Shown: piece after piece, positions 47,340 to 59,195 of the stretch | Layout of the letters: every line of letters begins with the position of its first letter | Position numbering within the stretch: the stretch's first letter is position 1 | Assembly (NCBI RefSeq): GCF_949987515.2 | Contig: NC_082696.1 | Span: 56,450,947-56,514,946 of the forward strand | DNA: 64,000 nt | Origin: Delphinus delphis | Lineage: Eukaryota > Chordata > Mammalia > Artiodactyla > Delphinidae | Reading direction: 5' to 3' | Position numbers and translations under genes: made by a program | Notes under the pieces: model-generated | The model's database searches: none | The model's input: the letters and a program-made list of their open reading frames with translations, nothing else | Told to the model about the DNA's origin: nothing

Positions 47340-47822
47340 CAACATAACATTTTGGAGGGAGATCTTATCACCACAATAAAACCCCCAATGAATCACCCCT
47401 CTGGTGGCCACATCTTTGTGTAGTCTGCTCCCACACTGACTCTCAGTATGGCCATATGCCTTGCTTTGGCCAGTAAAACACAGCAAATACAACAGAGGCA
47501 GAGACTTAATAAGTACTAGAACACTGGCACATGTTCTTTTGGAATACTCCCACCAAACTATCCTGCTGGAGAAACTACATGGAAGAGAACCAAGCAACCT
47601 GAGGCAAGAGCCCCAGACATGCAAGTGATGTACTATGGACCCTCCAGCCACAACTGAACTGCCCGATGACCACAGATACAGGAGTGACTCCAAGCAAGAT
47701 CAGCAGAAGAATCGCTAGCTGAACCTAGCTAAAATTAAAGAATCATTAGTGTATAAGTGATTGTTACTTTAATCCACTAGATTTTGGGGGTAGTCTGTTA
47801 TGAACAGTAGACAACTGATACA
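47340..47822 (+). mobile_element. Old MLT1-like LTR
   Basis: The 3' part (GAACTGCCCGATGACCACAG, AAGATCAGCAGAAGAATCGC, CACTAGATTTTGGGGGTAGT, GACAACTGATACA) follows the order of older MLT1 LTRs. The 5' part is weaker. No viral genes; a minus-strand frame of 120 codons (47331-47693) overlaps it and is not accepted. Confidence 0.55.
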
Positions 47823-48172
47823 CTGCCATTTTTCTACACGTGTAAGTACACACAAACACATACACACTGTCTCCTGTCAGCATACTTTCATACGTGACCT
47901 CTGTTCTTGACACTGGAGAATAAAATCTTATAAAATGTCTGGGTCATATTTCTCTACAATGTGGGAATCATTGATACTGCTGTCTTTTGGCTGTATTTTT
48001 ATTGAGTTTATGAATACTTCACAAATACAAGTTTATTGCACTGTGGTATAATACTACCTAGCAAATACGATGCATACTAAAATACAAACTATTATTTCAT
48101 TGAAACATTTACCTATACAAGTATTTAGGCCCTACCTCCTTCTTCTAGTGATAAACAATAAGGGATTCCAAG
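47823..48172. other. Unclassified DNA upstream of the full-length L1
   Basis: No gene or repeat recognised. Confidence 0.4.
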
Positions 48173-50238
48173 GGAGACCTTCAAAATGGTAGAGGAGTAA
48201 GATGTGGAGATCACCTTGCTCCCCACAAATACATCAGAAATACATCTCCATGTGGAACAACTCCTACTGAACACCGGCAGAAGACCTCAGACCTCCCAAA
48301 AGGCAAGAAACTCCGCAGGTATCTGGGTAGGGCAAAAGAAAAAAGAGAGACAAAAGAATAGGGAAGGGACCTGCACCTCTGGGAGGGAGCTGTGAAGGAG
48401 GAAAGGTTTCCACACACTAGGAAGACCCTTCACTGGCGGAGATGGGTGGTGGCAGGGGGAAGCTTTGGAGCCACGGAGGAGAGCGCAGCAACAGGGGTGC
48501 GGAGGGCAAAGTGGAGAGATTCCCACACAGAGGATCGGTGATGACCAGCACTCACCAGCCCGAGAGGCTTGTCTGTTCACAGGCTGGGGTGGGTGGGGGC
48601 TGGGAGGTTAGACTCAGGCTTCGGAGGTCAGATCCCAGGGAGAGGACTGGGGTTGGCTGCGTGAACACAGCCTGAAGGGGGCTAGTGCACCATAGCTATC
48701 CAGGAGGGAGTCCGGGAAAAAAGTCTGGAATTGCCTAAGATGCAAGAGACCATTGTTTCGGGGTGTGCGAGGAGAGGGGATTAAGAACACCGCCTAAACG
48801 AGCTCCAGAGACAGGCGCAAGCCGCAGCTATCAGCGCGGACACCAGAGACTGGCATGAAACGCTAAGGCTGCTGCTGCAGACAACAAGAAGCCTGTGTGC
48901 AAGCACAGGTCACTATCCTCACCTCCCCTCCTGGGAGCCTGTGCAGCCCACCACTGCCAGGGTCCCGTGATCCAGGGACAACCTCCCCAGGAGAACACAC
49001 GGCACGCCTCAGGCTGCTGCAACATTGTGCTGCCCTCTGCCGCCGCAGGGTCGCCCCACATTCCATACCCCTCCCTCCTTCCAGACTCAGTGAGCCAGAG
49101 TCCCCGAATCAGCTGCTCCTTTAACCCTGTCCTGTCTGGGTGGGGAACAGATACCCTCAGGCGCCCTACAGAGGGCAGAGGCAGGGCCAAATCCAAAGCT
49201 GAACCCCAGGAGCTGTACAAACAATGAAGAGAAAAGGAAATCTCTTCCAGCAGCTTCAGGAGCAGTGGATTAAATCTCCACAATCAATTTGATGTACCCA
49301 GCATCTCTGGAATATCTGAATAGACAACGAATAATCCCAAAATTGAGGGGGTGCACTTTGGGAGCAACTGTAGACATGGGGTTTGCTTTCTGCATCTAAT
49401 TTGTTTCTGGTCTTATGTGTATATTAGTTTAGTATCTAGAGTTTATCATCACTGGTAGATTTGTTTATTGATTTGGTTGCTCTCTTCCTTTCTTTTATAT
49501 ATATATATAGATATATAATTTTTTCCCCTTCTTCTCTTTTTGTGAGTGTGTATGTGTATGATTCTTTGTGTGATTTTGTCTATATAGCTTTGCTTTTACC
49601 ATTTGTCCTAGGTTTCTGTCTGTCCATCTTTATTTCTTTTTTGTTATTACTTTATAATGTTTTCTTAATAATTTTTTATTTTAATAACTTTATTTTACTT
49701 TATTTTTCTTTCTTTTTTCTCCCTTCTCTTCTGAGCTGTGAGGCTGACATACATGTTCTTTGTGCTCCAGTCAGGAGTCAGCCCTGTGCCTCTGAGTGGG
49801 GAGAGCTGAGTTCAGGACATTGGTCCAACAGAGACCTCCCAGCTCCATGTAACATCAAACAGGGAAAGCTCTCTCAGAGATTTCCATCTAAACGCTAAGA
49901 CCCAGCTCCACTCAACGACCAGCAAGCTACAGTGCTAGACAACCTATGCCAAACAACTAGCAAGACAGGAATACAACCCCACACATTAGCAGAGATGCTG
50001 CCTAAAATCATAATAAGGTCACAGACAGCCCACAACACACCATTGGCTATAGTCCTGCCCACCAGAAAGACAAGATACAGCCTCATCCACCAGAACACAG
50101 GCACTAGTCCCCTCCATCAGGAGCCTACACAACTCACTGAAAAAACCTTACCCACTGGAGGCAAACACCAAAAACATTGGGAACTACAAACCTGCCACCT
50201 GCAAAAAGGAGACCCCAAACACAGTAAGTTAAGCAAAA

Positions 50239-51126
50239 TGAGAAGACAAAAAACACAGCAGATGAAGGAGCAAGGTAAAAACCAGCAAGACCAAACAATG
50301 AAGAGGATATAGGCAGTCTACCTGAAAAAGAATTCAGAGTAATGACAGTAAAGATGATCCAAAATCTTGGAAATAGAATGGAGAAAATACAAGAAATGTT
50401 TAACAAGGACCGAGAAGAACTGAACAGCAAAAAAACAATGATGAACAACACAATAAATGAAATTAAAATTCCCTAGAAGGAAACAATAGCAGAATAACTG
50501 AGGCAGAAGAACAGATAAGTGACCTGGAAGATAAAATAGTGGAAATAACTATTGCAGAGCAGAATAAAGAAACAAGAATGAAAAGAATTGAGGACAGTCT
50601 CAGACACCTCTGGGACAACATTAAACAAACCAACATTCAAATTATAGAGGTCCCAGAAGCAGAAGAGGAAAAGAAAGGGACTGAGAAAATATTTGAAGAG
50701 ATTATAGTTGAAAACTTCCCTAATATGGGAAAGGAAATAGTTAATCAAGTCCAGGAAGTGCAGAGAGTCCCATACAGGATAAATCCAAGGAGAAACAAGC
50801 CAAAACACATATTAATCAAACTATCAAAAATTAAATACAAAGAAAAAATATTAAAAGCAGCAAGGGAAAAGCAACAAAGAACATACAAGGCAATTCCCAT
50901 AAGATTAGCAGCTGATCTTTCAGCAAAAACTCTGCAAGCCAGAAGGGAGTGGCAGGACATATTTAAAGTGATGAAAGGGAAAAACCTACAACCAAGATTA
51001 CTCTAACAAGCAAGGATCTCATTCAGATTCAACGGTGATATTAAAACCTTTACAGACAAGCAAAAGCTAACAGAATTCAGCACCACCAAATCATCTCTAC
51101 AACAAATGCTAAAGGAACTTCTCTAG
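50239..51126 (+). pseudogene. L1 ORF1 (RNA-binding chaperone), disrupted
   Basis: Family role: ORF1p coats L1 RNA in cytoplasmic particles as a coiled-coil trimer. Starts MRRQKTQQMKEQGKN, but that frame stops by 50312. A second frame (50539-51006) carries the end of the coiled coil and the RRM-like domain, with PRRNKPKHILIKLSK, YKAIPIRLAADLS and the conserved ARREWQDIFKVM. It ends at a premature stop after LQPRLL, where the next codons should continue. Remnant sequence reaches the ancestral TAG at 51124-51126. Intact length would be about 300 aa or slightly more. Confidence 0.9.
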
Positions 51127-51184
51127 GCAGAAGACACAAGAGAAGGAAAAGACCTACAGTGACAAACACAAAACAATTAAGAAA

Positions 51185-54100
51185 ACAGTAATAGGAACAT
51201 ACATATCGATAATTACCTTCAATGTAAATGGATTAAATGTTCCAACCAAAAGACACAGCCTGGCTGAATGGATACAAAAACAAGACCTGTATATATGCTG
51301 TCTACAAGAGGCCCACTTCAGACCTAGGGACACATACAGACTGAAAGTGAGGGGATGGCAATAGATATTGCATGCAAATGCAAATCAGAAGAAAGCTGGA
51401 GTAGCAATTCTCATATCAGACAAAATAGACTTTAAAATAAAGACTATTACAAGAGACAAAGAAGGACACTCCATAATGATCAAGGGATCATTCCAAGAAG
51501 AAGATATAACAATTGTAAATACTTATGCACCCAACATAGGAGCACCTCAATACATAAGGCAAATGCTAACAGCCATAAAAGGGGAAATCGACAGAAACAC
51601 AATCATAGTATGGGACTTTAACACCCCACTTTCACAAAAGGACAGATCATCCAAAATGAAAATAAGGAAATACAAGCTTTAAATGACATTAAACAAGATG
51701 GACTTAATTGATATTTATAGGACATTCCATCCAAAAAGGCAGAATACACTTTCTTCTCAAGTGCTCATGGAACATTCTCCAGGATAGATAATATCTCAGG
51801 TCACAAATTAAGCCTTGGTAAATTTAAGAAAATTGAAATAGTATCAAGTATCTTCTCCGACCACAACGCTATGAGATTAGATATTAATCATAGGAAAAAA
51901 ATCTGTAAAAAATACAAATAAATGGAGGTTAAACAATACACTGCTAAATAACCAAGAGATCACTGAAGAAATCAAAGAGGAAATCAAAAGTTACCTAGAA
52001 ACAAATGACAATAAAACCACGATGAACCAAAACCTATGGGATGCAGTAAAAGCAGTTCTAAGAGGGAAGTTTAGAGCAATAAAATCTCACCTCAAGAAAC
52101 AAGAAACATCTCAAATAAACAACCTAACCTTACACCTAAAGCAATTACAAAAAGAAGAACAAAAAACCCCAAAGCTAGCGGGAGTAAAGAAATCATGAAG
52201 ATCAGATCAGAAATAAATGAAAAAGAAATGAAGGAAACAATAGCAAAAATCAATTTAAAAAAAGCTGCTTCTTTGAGAAGATAAACAAAATTGATAACCC
52301 ATTAGTCAGAATCATCAAGAAAAAAAAGGGGAAGATTCAAACCAATAGAATTAAAAATGAAAAAGAAGTAACAACTGACACTGCAGAAATACAAAGGATC
52401 ATGAGAGATTACTACAAGCAATTCTATGCCAATAAAATGGATAACCTGGAAGAAATGGACAAAGTCTTAGAAAAGAACAACCTTCCGAGACTGAACCAGG
52501 AAGAAATAGAAAATATAAACAGACCAATCACAAGCACTGAAATTGAGACTGTGATTAAAAATCTTCCAACAAACAAAAGCCTAGGACCAGATGCATTCAC
52601 AGGCAAATTTTATTAAACATTTAGAGAACAGCTAACCCCTATCCTTCTCAAACTCTTCCAAAATATACCAGAGGGAGGAACACTTCCCAGCTCATTCTAT
52701 GAGGCCACCATCACCCTGACACCAAAACCAGACAGAGATGTCACAAAAAAACTACAGGCCAATGTCACTGATGAACATACACGCAAAAATCCTCAACAAA
52801 ATACTGGCAAACAGAATCCAACAGCACATTAAAAGGATCATACACCATGATCAAGTGGCATTTAGAAAAGCAAGGATTCTTCAGTATATGCAAATAAATC
52901 AATATGATAAACCATATTAACAGACTGAAGGAGAAAAACCATATGATAATCTCAATAGAGGCAGAAAAAGCTTTCAACAAAATTCAGCATCCATTTATGA
53001 TAAAAATCCACCAAAAAGTAGGCACACAGGGAACTTACCTCAACATAATAAAGGCCATATATGACAAACCCACAGCCAACATCGTTCTCAATGGTGAAAA
53101 ACTGAAACCATTTCCTCTAAGATCAGGAACAAGACAAGGTTGCCCACTCTCACCACTATTATTCAACATAATTTTGGAAGTTTTAGCCACAGCAATCAGA
53201 GACAAAAAAGAAATAAAAGGAATCGAAATTGGAAAAGAAGAAGTAAAGCTGTCACTGTTTGCAGATGACATGATACTATACATAGAGAATCCTAAAGACG
53301 CTACTAGAAAACTTCTCGAGCTAATCAATGCATTTGGTAAAGTAGCAGGATACAATATTAATGCACAGAAATCACTTGCATTCCAATACAATAACGATGA
53401 AAAATCTGAAAGTGAAATTAAGGAAACACTCCCATTTACCATTGCAACAAAAAGAATAAAATACCTAGGAATAAACTTACCTAAGGAGACAAAAGAGCTG
53501 TATGCAGAACACTATAAGACAATGATGAACGATATTGAAGATGATACAAACATATGGAGAGATATACCATGTTCTTAGATTGGAAGAATCAACATTGTGA
53601 AAATGACTCTACTACCCAAAGCAATCTACAGATTCAGTGCAATCCTGATCAACCTACCAATGGCATTTTCCACAGAACTAGATCAAAAAATTTCACAATT
53701 TGTTGGAAACACAAAAGACCCCAAATAGCCAAAGCAATCGTGAGAAAGAAAAACGGAGCTGGAGAAATCAGGCTCCCTGACTTCCAACTATACTACAAAG
53801 CTACAGTAATCAAGACAGTATGGTACTAGCACAAAAACAGAAATATAGATCAATTTAACAGGATAGAAAGCCCAGAGACAAACCCACGCACATATGGTCA
53901 CCTTATCTTTGATAAAGGAGGTATGAATATACAATGGAGAAAAGACAGCCTCTTCAGTAAGTGGTGCTGGGAAAACTGGACAGCTACATGTGAAAGAATG
54001 AAATCAGAATGCTCCCTAACACCGCATACAAAATAAACTCCAAATGGATCAAAGACCTAAATGTAAGGCCAGACACTATAAAACTCTTAGAGGAAAACAT

Positions 54101-54997
54101 AGGCAGAACACTCTATGACATAAATCACAGCAAGATCCTTTCTGACCCACCTCCTAGAGAAATGGAAATAAAAAATAAATAAATAAATGGGAACTAATGA
54201 AACTTAAAAGCTTTTCCAGAGCAAAGGAAACCATAAACAAGATGAAAAGACAACACTCAGAATGGGAGAAAATATTTGCAAATGAAGCAACTGACAAAAG
54301 ATTAATCTCCAAAATTTACAAGCAGCTCATGCAGCTCAATATCAGAAAAACAAACAACCCAATCCAAAAATGGGCAGAAGACCTAAATAGACATTTCTCC
54401 AAAGAAGGTATACAGGTTGCCAACAAACACATGAAAGGATGCTCAACATCAATAATCATTAGAGAAATGCAAATCAAAACTACAATGTGGTATCACCTCA
54501 CAGTGGTCAGAATGGCCATCATCAAAATATCTGTAAACAATAAATAGTGGAGAGGGTGTGGAGCAAAGGGAACCCTCTTGCACTGTTGGTGGGAATGTAA
54601 ATTGATACAGCCACTAAGGAGAACAGTATGGATGTCCCTTAAAGAACTAAAAATAGAACTACCATACAACCCATCAATCTCACTACTGGGCATATACCCT
54701 GAGAAAACCATAATTCAAAAAGAGTCATGGACCACAATGTTCACTGTAGCTCTATTTAAAACAGCCAGGACATGGAAGCAACCTAAGTGTCCACTGACAG
54801 ATGAATGGATAAAGAAGATGTGGCACATATATACAATGGAATATTACTCAGCCATAAAAAATGAAATTGAGTTATCTGTAATGAGGTGGATAGACGTAGA
54901 GACTGTCATACAGAGAGAAGTAAGTCAGAAAGAGAAAAACAAATACTGTATGCTAACACATATATATGGAATGTTGAAAGAAAAAAAAAGTGGTTAG
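51185..54997 (+). pseudogene. L1 ORF2 (endonuclease and reverse transcriptase), disrupted
   Basis: Family role: nicks target DNA and reverse-transcribes L1 or SINE RNA. The expected start codon reads ACA (51185-51187). Endonuclease landmarks visible: the NVNGLN motif, LQEAHF, WDFN (usually GDFN) and an intact SDHN. The reverse transcriptase region shows QGCPLSP and the catalytic FADD (53258-53269). The C-terminus contains the MEYYSAIKNEIE stretch and ends at 54997. There is an in-frame TAG at 51362, and the pieces lie in alternating frames (for example 51368-51682, 52401-52616, 52904-53578, 54578-54997), so it is dead. About 1,270 codons overall, normal for the family. Confidence 0.92.
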
Positions 54998-55192
54998 AAG
55001 AACCTAGAGGCAGGACAGGAATAAAGACGCAGATGTAGAGAATGGACTTGAGGACTCGGGGAGGGGGAAGGGTAAGCTGGGATGAAGTGCGAGAGTGGCA
55101 TAGACTTATATGTAGTACCAAATATAAAATAGCTAGTGGAAAGAAGTTGCATAGCACAGGGAGATCAGCTTGGTGCTTTGTGACCACCTACA

Positions 55193-55218
55193 GGGGTGGG
55201 ATAGGGAGGGTGGGAGGG
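55193..55218 (+). other. G-quadruplex-type motif in the L1 3' UTR
   Basis: Six G-runs of three or more (55193-55196, 55198-55200, 55204-55206, 55208-55210, 55212-55214, 55216-55218) are separated by 1-3 bases. L1 3' UTRs commonly contain a polypurine, quadruplex-prone tract. The complementary C-rich tract is kept in the L1 fragment at 17360-17415. Confidence 0.8.
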
Positions 55219-55342
55219 AGACACAAGAGGGAGGTTATATGGGGATATATGTATATGTATAGCTGATTCACTTTGTTATAAAGCAGAAACTAGCACACCA
55301 GTGTAAAGCAATTCTACTCTAGTAAAGATGTTAAAAAAAAAA

Positions 55343-55569
55343 GTTTCCAGCAAGGTGGGAAAGAGTTTAACAGTAAATTGAGGAATATTTTTCGGTTAAG
55401 GAACATTGGCTTAAACTCAATTTCTTGATAAGATATAAAGTATTGACATCTGTTTATGGGACCCTCAAAAATATTCTCCTCACCTACATTACCCATGGAT
55501 GATAGAAATAGTAATAAGATATTAAATATTGTGGCACAGGTCTCTGTTCCAAGTCAAAATGTGAATCCT
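55343..55569. other. Unclassified spacer
   Basis: No gene seen between the L1 tail and the next SINE. Confidence 0.4.
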
Positions 55570-55934
55570 GGACTTCCCTGGTGGCGCAGTGGTGGTGCAG
55601 TGGTTAAGAATTCGACTGCCAATGCAGGGGACACAGGTTTGAGCCCTGGTCTGGGAAGATCCCATATGCCGCGGAGCAACTAAGCCCGTGCGCCACAACT
55701 ACTGAGCCTGCACTGTACAGCCCGTGAACCACAACTACTGAGCCTGCACACCACAACTACTGAAGCCCACGCACCTAGAGCCCGTGCTCTGTAACAAAAG
55801 GAGCCACCTCAATAAGAAGCCCACGCACCGCAACATAGAGTAGACCCCGCTTGCTGCACCTAGAGAAAGCTGGCATGCTGCAGCGAAGACCCAATGCAGC
55901 CAAATAAATAAATAAATTTTTTTTAAAAGGAAAA
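55570..55934 (+). mobile_element. Long CHR-1-like SINE (about 365 bp)
   Basis: Head GGACTTCCCTGGTGGCGCAG, then box A with an 11-bp tandem duplication (55580-55590 and 55591-55601) and a box B-like GGTTTGAGCCC. The long body contains three CCACAACTACTGA repeats (near 55692, 55729 and 55750), then AGAAGCCCACGCACCGCAAC and GAAGACCCAATGCAGCC, with an (AAAT)n tail. Imperfect target-site duplication AAAATGTGAATCCT (55556-55569) versus AAAATGCAAATCCT (55935-55948). This is the unshortened body form, whereas the others here are the 200-bp form. Confidence 0.9.
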
Positions 55935-55948
55935 AAAATGCAAATCCT

Positions 55949-56484
55949 TGGGAAGGGGAACATCTCTAGACTCCTCACTCATTAACAATTTAGTATAATG
56001 AAATTTCTCCTTGAGTAGGGGTTTCCCAGGATATTAGGAAGAATGTGAAGAATCTAAGAACACAAAAGTGTTTGACTAACAAGAGAAAAGGGTGTGGGAG
56101 ACACCCAATCCATTTCGTTGTTACTCTTGAGACTAGGATGGAATCAGCCTAGCTAGATCTGCTTTCAGGAAGGTAGGGAGGTACTAGCCACATGAGTCCC
56201 CAACTCCAGAGAGGTTAGGCTTTTACAGACACAGGATTTTAATGATATATAGATGTCATTTATCTTAGGAGTCCCCAGCTCCCCCAATTTTCCACACAAC
56301 ATTTCTGTTTTTGTCCCCGTCCCTCCTAGAAACCTGTACAACTGAGAAAGGGAGAGTCACATAGGCTTTTGTGAAATAAGAGAAAAAATTCTAGAAATAT
56401 ATTTAAAGCTCTGCTACTTTGACTTAAGTTCTCTTGGTCCATTCCTTCTGAAAAATGAGGATAATAAATCTTTTCTATGATTGT
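55949..56484. other. Unclassified DNA
   Basis: No gene or clear repeat recognised. Confidence 0.4.
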
Positions 56485-56712
56485 TCTAAGGCAAGGGTTA
56501 GCAAATTCTGGCCTATGGGCCAAATTTAGCCCATCCCCTGTTTTTGTGCAGCCTATAAGCTATCTATAGTACAGCCTACAAGGGACACATCATAACCAGC
56601 AATGTGACAATTTTTTCTTCTGATTCTTACTAAAAATTTAATGCAATAATTCATGCCAAAGTTTAATAATTGTAAAGATGTCTCTAATAAATACTGCTTT
56701 TAATAAACTCTG
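56485..56712. mobile_element. hAT-Charlie-like DNA transposon fragment
   Basis: AAGGGTTAGCAAATTCTGGC, TATGGGCCAAATTTAGCCC and CCCTGTTTTTGTGCAGCCTA match the conserved end of a non-autonomous hAT (Charlie) family as remembered (consensus GGCCCGTGGGCCAAAT...). The exact MER family is not determined. No transposase frame. Confidence 0.55.
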
Positions 56713-57689
56713 GAGAGCACAAAATATGTGTTTTTGCTAACTACTATGAAGGAAAAATAGTGTTTAGTACTTAGATGACGCTCATGGAAAACTTTTAGAT
56801 GAATGAATTCATTTAAACATTTTTATCCATTACTAACAGCTTAATTAGTTATCTTGCTTGCGTATGTACAGGCAGTAAAATCCCCCCAAATTCAGAGAAT
56901 ATTGGGTAAATTAGACTAATACAGACAAGAAAACCAATTTGCAAGATGGAGTTATTCAGACTGGCTGCCTTTACTGCTCTAATTACATAATAATAGCTCT
57001 GTTCCTGTCTGTTTTGACTTGTTTGTGTGGCCCTTGTCTTAAACAACAAAGTGCAGTATTTGAGGCTAAAGAAAGCAGAAGAGGGAATATTTCTAAGAGC
57101 AACAGAGGAATCCTGGGAGCAGATGGGCAGATTAGAGAAAGAACAGCAGAGCCGTGGCAGTAGCTGCACCTGTCAAAATTTGGCTGGAGAGCATGTTCCC
57201 AGTTGATCTGATTTTGGAGTAACAGAATGCGCCCATGAAATACTTATCCTGACACTTTAAAATTGTGGATTTTACGGTTTGCTGCTGCTCCTGCTGGGCT
57301 GCCTGTTCCATTCAGCTATGCTGAATCCACATATCTGGAAATGGCATCTCCTGTCAGAGTGAAGACTCCTGCTAAAAAGGCCAGTTTTGCCCAAAGAGAC
57401 CCAAGATTGGCAGTAAGTGCACAAGGTATTGTAAGGCTTAGAATGTAATAATGAATAGAATATTGGGGAAAATACTGCAGCATTCCAGTAATCAGTGAAA
57501 TTGATAAATCATACAAAGATTTATTGCCTGGCTCTGAATCTTGAACAGAATAAAACTTGGTTTCAATGGGCTCTAAAAGGTCTTTAGTGTTTGAATCTTT
57601 AATTATTTAATGTATTTGAATCTATAATGAATTAATATTAATACTGTATTGAATAGATACTGTGGCTATCATTTAAAAATAATCAACTA
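56713..57689. other. Apparently non-repetitive block with an exon-like segment
   Basis: I recognise no repeat here. 56930-57320 is less AT-rich and more varied than the flanks and contains a CTAATTACATAATAAT homeodomain-type sequence (about 56978-56993). This would fit a conserved non-coding or transcribed element, but conservation cannot be tested here. The exon-like segment is listed separately. Confidence 0.4.
57316..57412 (+). other. Candidate internal exon (unproven)
   Basis: A pyrimidine-leaning stretch with GCCTGTTCCATTCAG ends in AG at 57314-57315. At the other end GGCA is followed by GTAAGT (57413-57418), a near-ideal splice donor. The 97-bp interval has one open frame entering in phase 2 and ending on a complete codon: 32 residues starting YAESTYLEMASPVRVK and ending AQRDPRLA, serine/lysine-rich with no repeat origin seen. 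I do not recognise the protein, and no neighbouring exon is visible in the window. It could be a cassette exon, part of a non-coding RNA, or chance. Confidence 0.35.
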
Positions 57690-58890
57690 ATCCAAGAGAA
57701 GGCAAGAACAGAAAAAAGAAGTATAGAAGAAGCATGGTAATCAAAAAGCACAAAATATCGTTGTAGAAATAAATTCAAATACTTTAATAATTACAATAAA
57801 TATAAATGAAAAAAAATGTTCCACTTAAGACAAATATTATTACTAATTCCTTGGATTTCTATCATGGATTTCTTTTTAAACTCTCTTTACAAAAGACACA
57901 TCTAAGATACAAAAACACTTACAGAATTCAGACATACTGAAATAAAAATGATGGAAAAAGATATACAAATCAAACACTAACCAAAAGAAAGTGGTGTCAC
58001 TCTCAGTATGAGACAAAATAGATTTTAAGGCAAAAAATAGTTATTAAAGATTAAAAAGTTGGGCTTCCCTGGTGGAGCAGTGGTTGAGAGTCTGCCTGCT
58101 GATGCAGGGGACACAGGTTCGTGCCCCGGTCTGGGAAGATCCCACATGCCGCGGAGCGGCTAGGCCTGTAAGCCATGGCCGCTGAGCCTGCGCGTCAGGA
58201 GCCTGTGCTCCGCAACGGGAGAGGCCCCAACAGTGAGAGGCCCACGTACCGCCAAAAAAAAAAAAAAAAAGGAAAAGATAAAAAAGTCACTACTTAACAG
58301 TAAAAGATTCAGAAATATATAAAAGTCCAGAAAATATATTAAATATATTAAGATATATAATTATAAAATTTTATATACTTAAAATATATAAAAAGCCTGA
58401 TAAAATAGTGGAATTGCCTTTAAATATAAATAGCAAAAATCAAGAAAATTACAGAAAAAATTAATCTAAGCAGACAAGTAAGTCTAAGTAAGTCTAGTGG
58501 ATAGTGAAAATTTCAAGTGATGTACTTGACAAGCTTTATATACATAAACATATATAAATAACTAGATTCAGCAATTGCAGAATACATATTACTTTCAAGC
58601 TCACAGAGAACAATTACAAAATTCACCAAAAAAGTGTTTATAGTGCTAGTCTCAATAAATTTCAAAGGGCTGGGATTATAACCATTACATTTTCCATTCC
58701 AAATAAATTTAAAAGAAATCAGTAACAAAAAATAAATATTTGCATTTGAAAATTGACATGTCCTTCTAAATAATCAAGGGGACAAAAAGAAGTCATAAGA
58801 AAAATAAATAAATATTTTCAGCTGGAAACAGTGGAAATACTGTATATTAAATTGGGTAGAATGCATCTGAAATAGTATTTGCAATCTTAA
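57690..58890 (+). mobile_element. Old L1M ORF2 endonuclease-region remnant, split by a SINE
   Basis: Phrases match the L1 ORF2 endonuclease part: AAAAGACACATCTAAGATAC (57892-57911), AAATCAAACACTAACCAAAAG, GAGACAAAATAGATTTTAAGG and, after the SINE, GTCTCAATAAATTTCAAAGG and AAGAAATCAGTAACAAAAA. Heavily mutated, no intact frame. It resembles an older lineage than the two L1s on either side. Confidence 0.75.
58060..58273 (+). mobile_element. CHR-type SINE (about 200 bp) inside old L1
   Basis: Head GGGCTTCCCTGGTGGAGCAG (box A with C to A change), box B GGTTCGTGCCC, full GC-rich body and an A-run of about 17. Target-site duplication AAAGATTAAAAAGT (58046-58059) versus AAAGATAAAAAAGT (58274-58287). 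Confidence 0.95.
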
Positions 58891-59195
58891 ACCCACCACA
58901 AAATACCTCCTCATACCATGATGAAGTGGCATCCTAACAGTAAGAAAAGTCTCCCTTTTCCTTGCCTTGATTTAGCTCTGTTTCCACACCAAACCCTGAG
59001 AGCTAAAGGACATCTGTCCTGATTTTTCTGTTTTTGTTTCAAAAGTAGCTGGTGTTTGGCAGAGATGCTTTGCAGCTGTACTTTAAAAGATATACAATGG
59101 TCAACTTCCCCAGAACCAGCTCCAACTTGACCACAGGAAAGAGCCTGCACAGGTGAAACTGGATGTATCTGAGAGCTACCTTTGCTTCATTACCA
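58891..59195. other. Unclassified spacer before the second L1
   Basis: No gene or repeat recognised. The junction with L1 5' UTR sequence is near 59196. Confidence 0.4.

Larger units (their letters stand above)
48173..55342 (+). mobile_element. Nearly full-length L1 retrotransposon (dead)
   Basis: Order: GC-rich 5' UTR of about 2.07 kb (48173-50238) starting GGGAGACCTTCAAAATGG, where the CAAAATGG box recalls the YY1 site of L1 promoters; ORF1 (50239-51126); a 58-bp gap; ORF2 (51185-54997); a 3' UTR with a G-rich tract; and an A-run at 55333-55342. The length of about 7.2 kb fits a full-length element. I could not find a clear target-site duplication. Both ORFs are disrupted, so it cannot make active proteins. 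Its mutation load makes it older than the 200-bp CHR SINEs. Confidence 0.95.

Noticed and set aside
47331..47693. 120-codon minus-strand frame
   Set aside because: It overlaps an MLT1-like LTR in antisense and has no domain; probably chance.
48831..49283. 150-codon minus-strand frame in the L1 5' UTR, with a similar one at 59226-59729
   Set aside because: The two frames are similar because both L1s share the GC-rich 5' UTR. It could be mentioned as a conserved antisense frame, but both are simply the same repeat sequence and I see no independent constraint.
49461..49898. 145-codon frame rich in phenylalanine, isoleucine and tyrosine
   Set aside because: It comes from the T-rich, low-complexity section of the L1 5' UTR, not a membrane protein.
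52765..53442. Minus-strand serine/leucine-rich frames across L1 ORF2
   Set aside because: Antisense shadows of the reverse transcriptase region; the equivalent frame recurs at 63489-63932 in the second L1.
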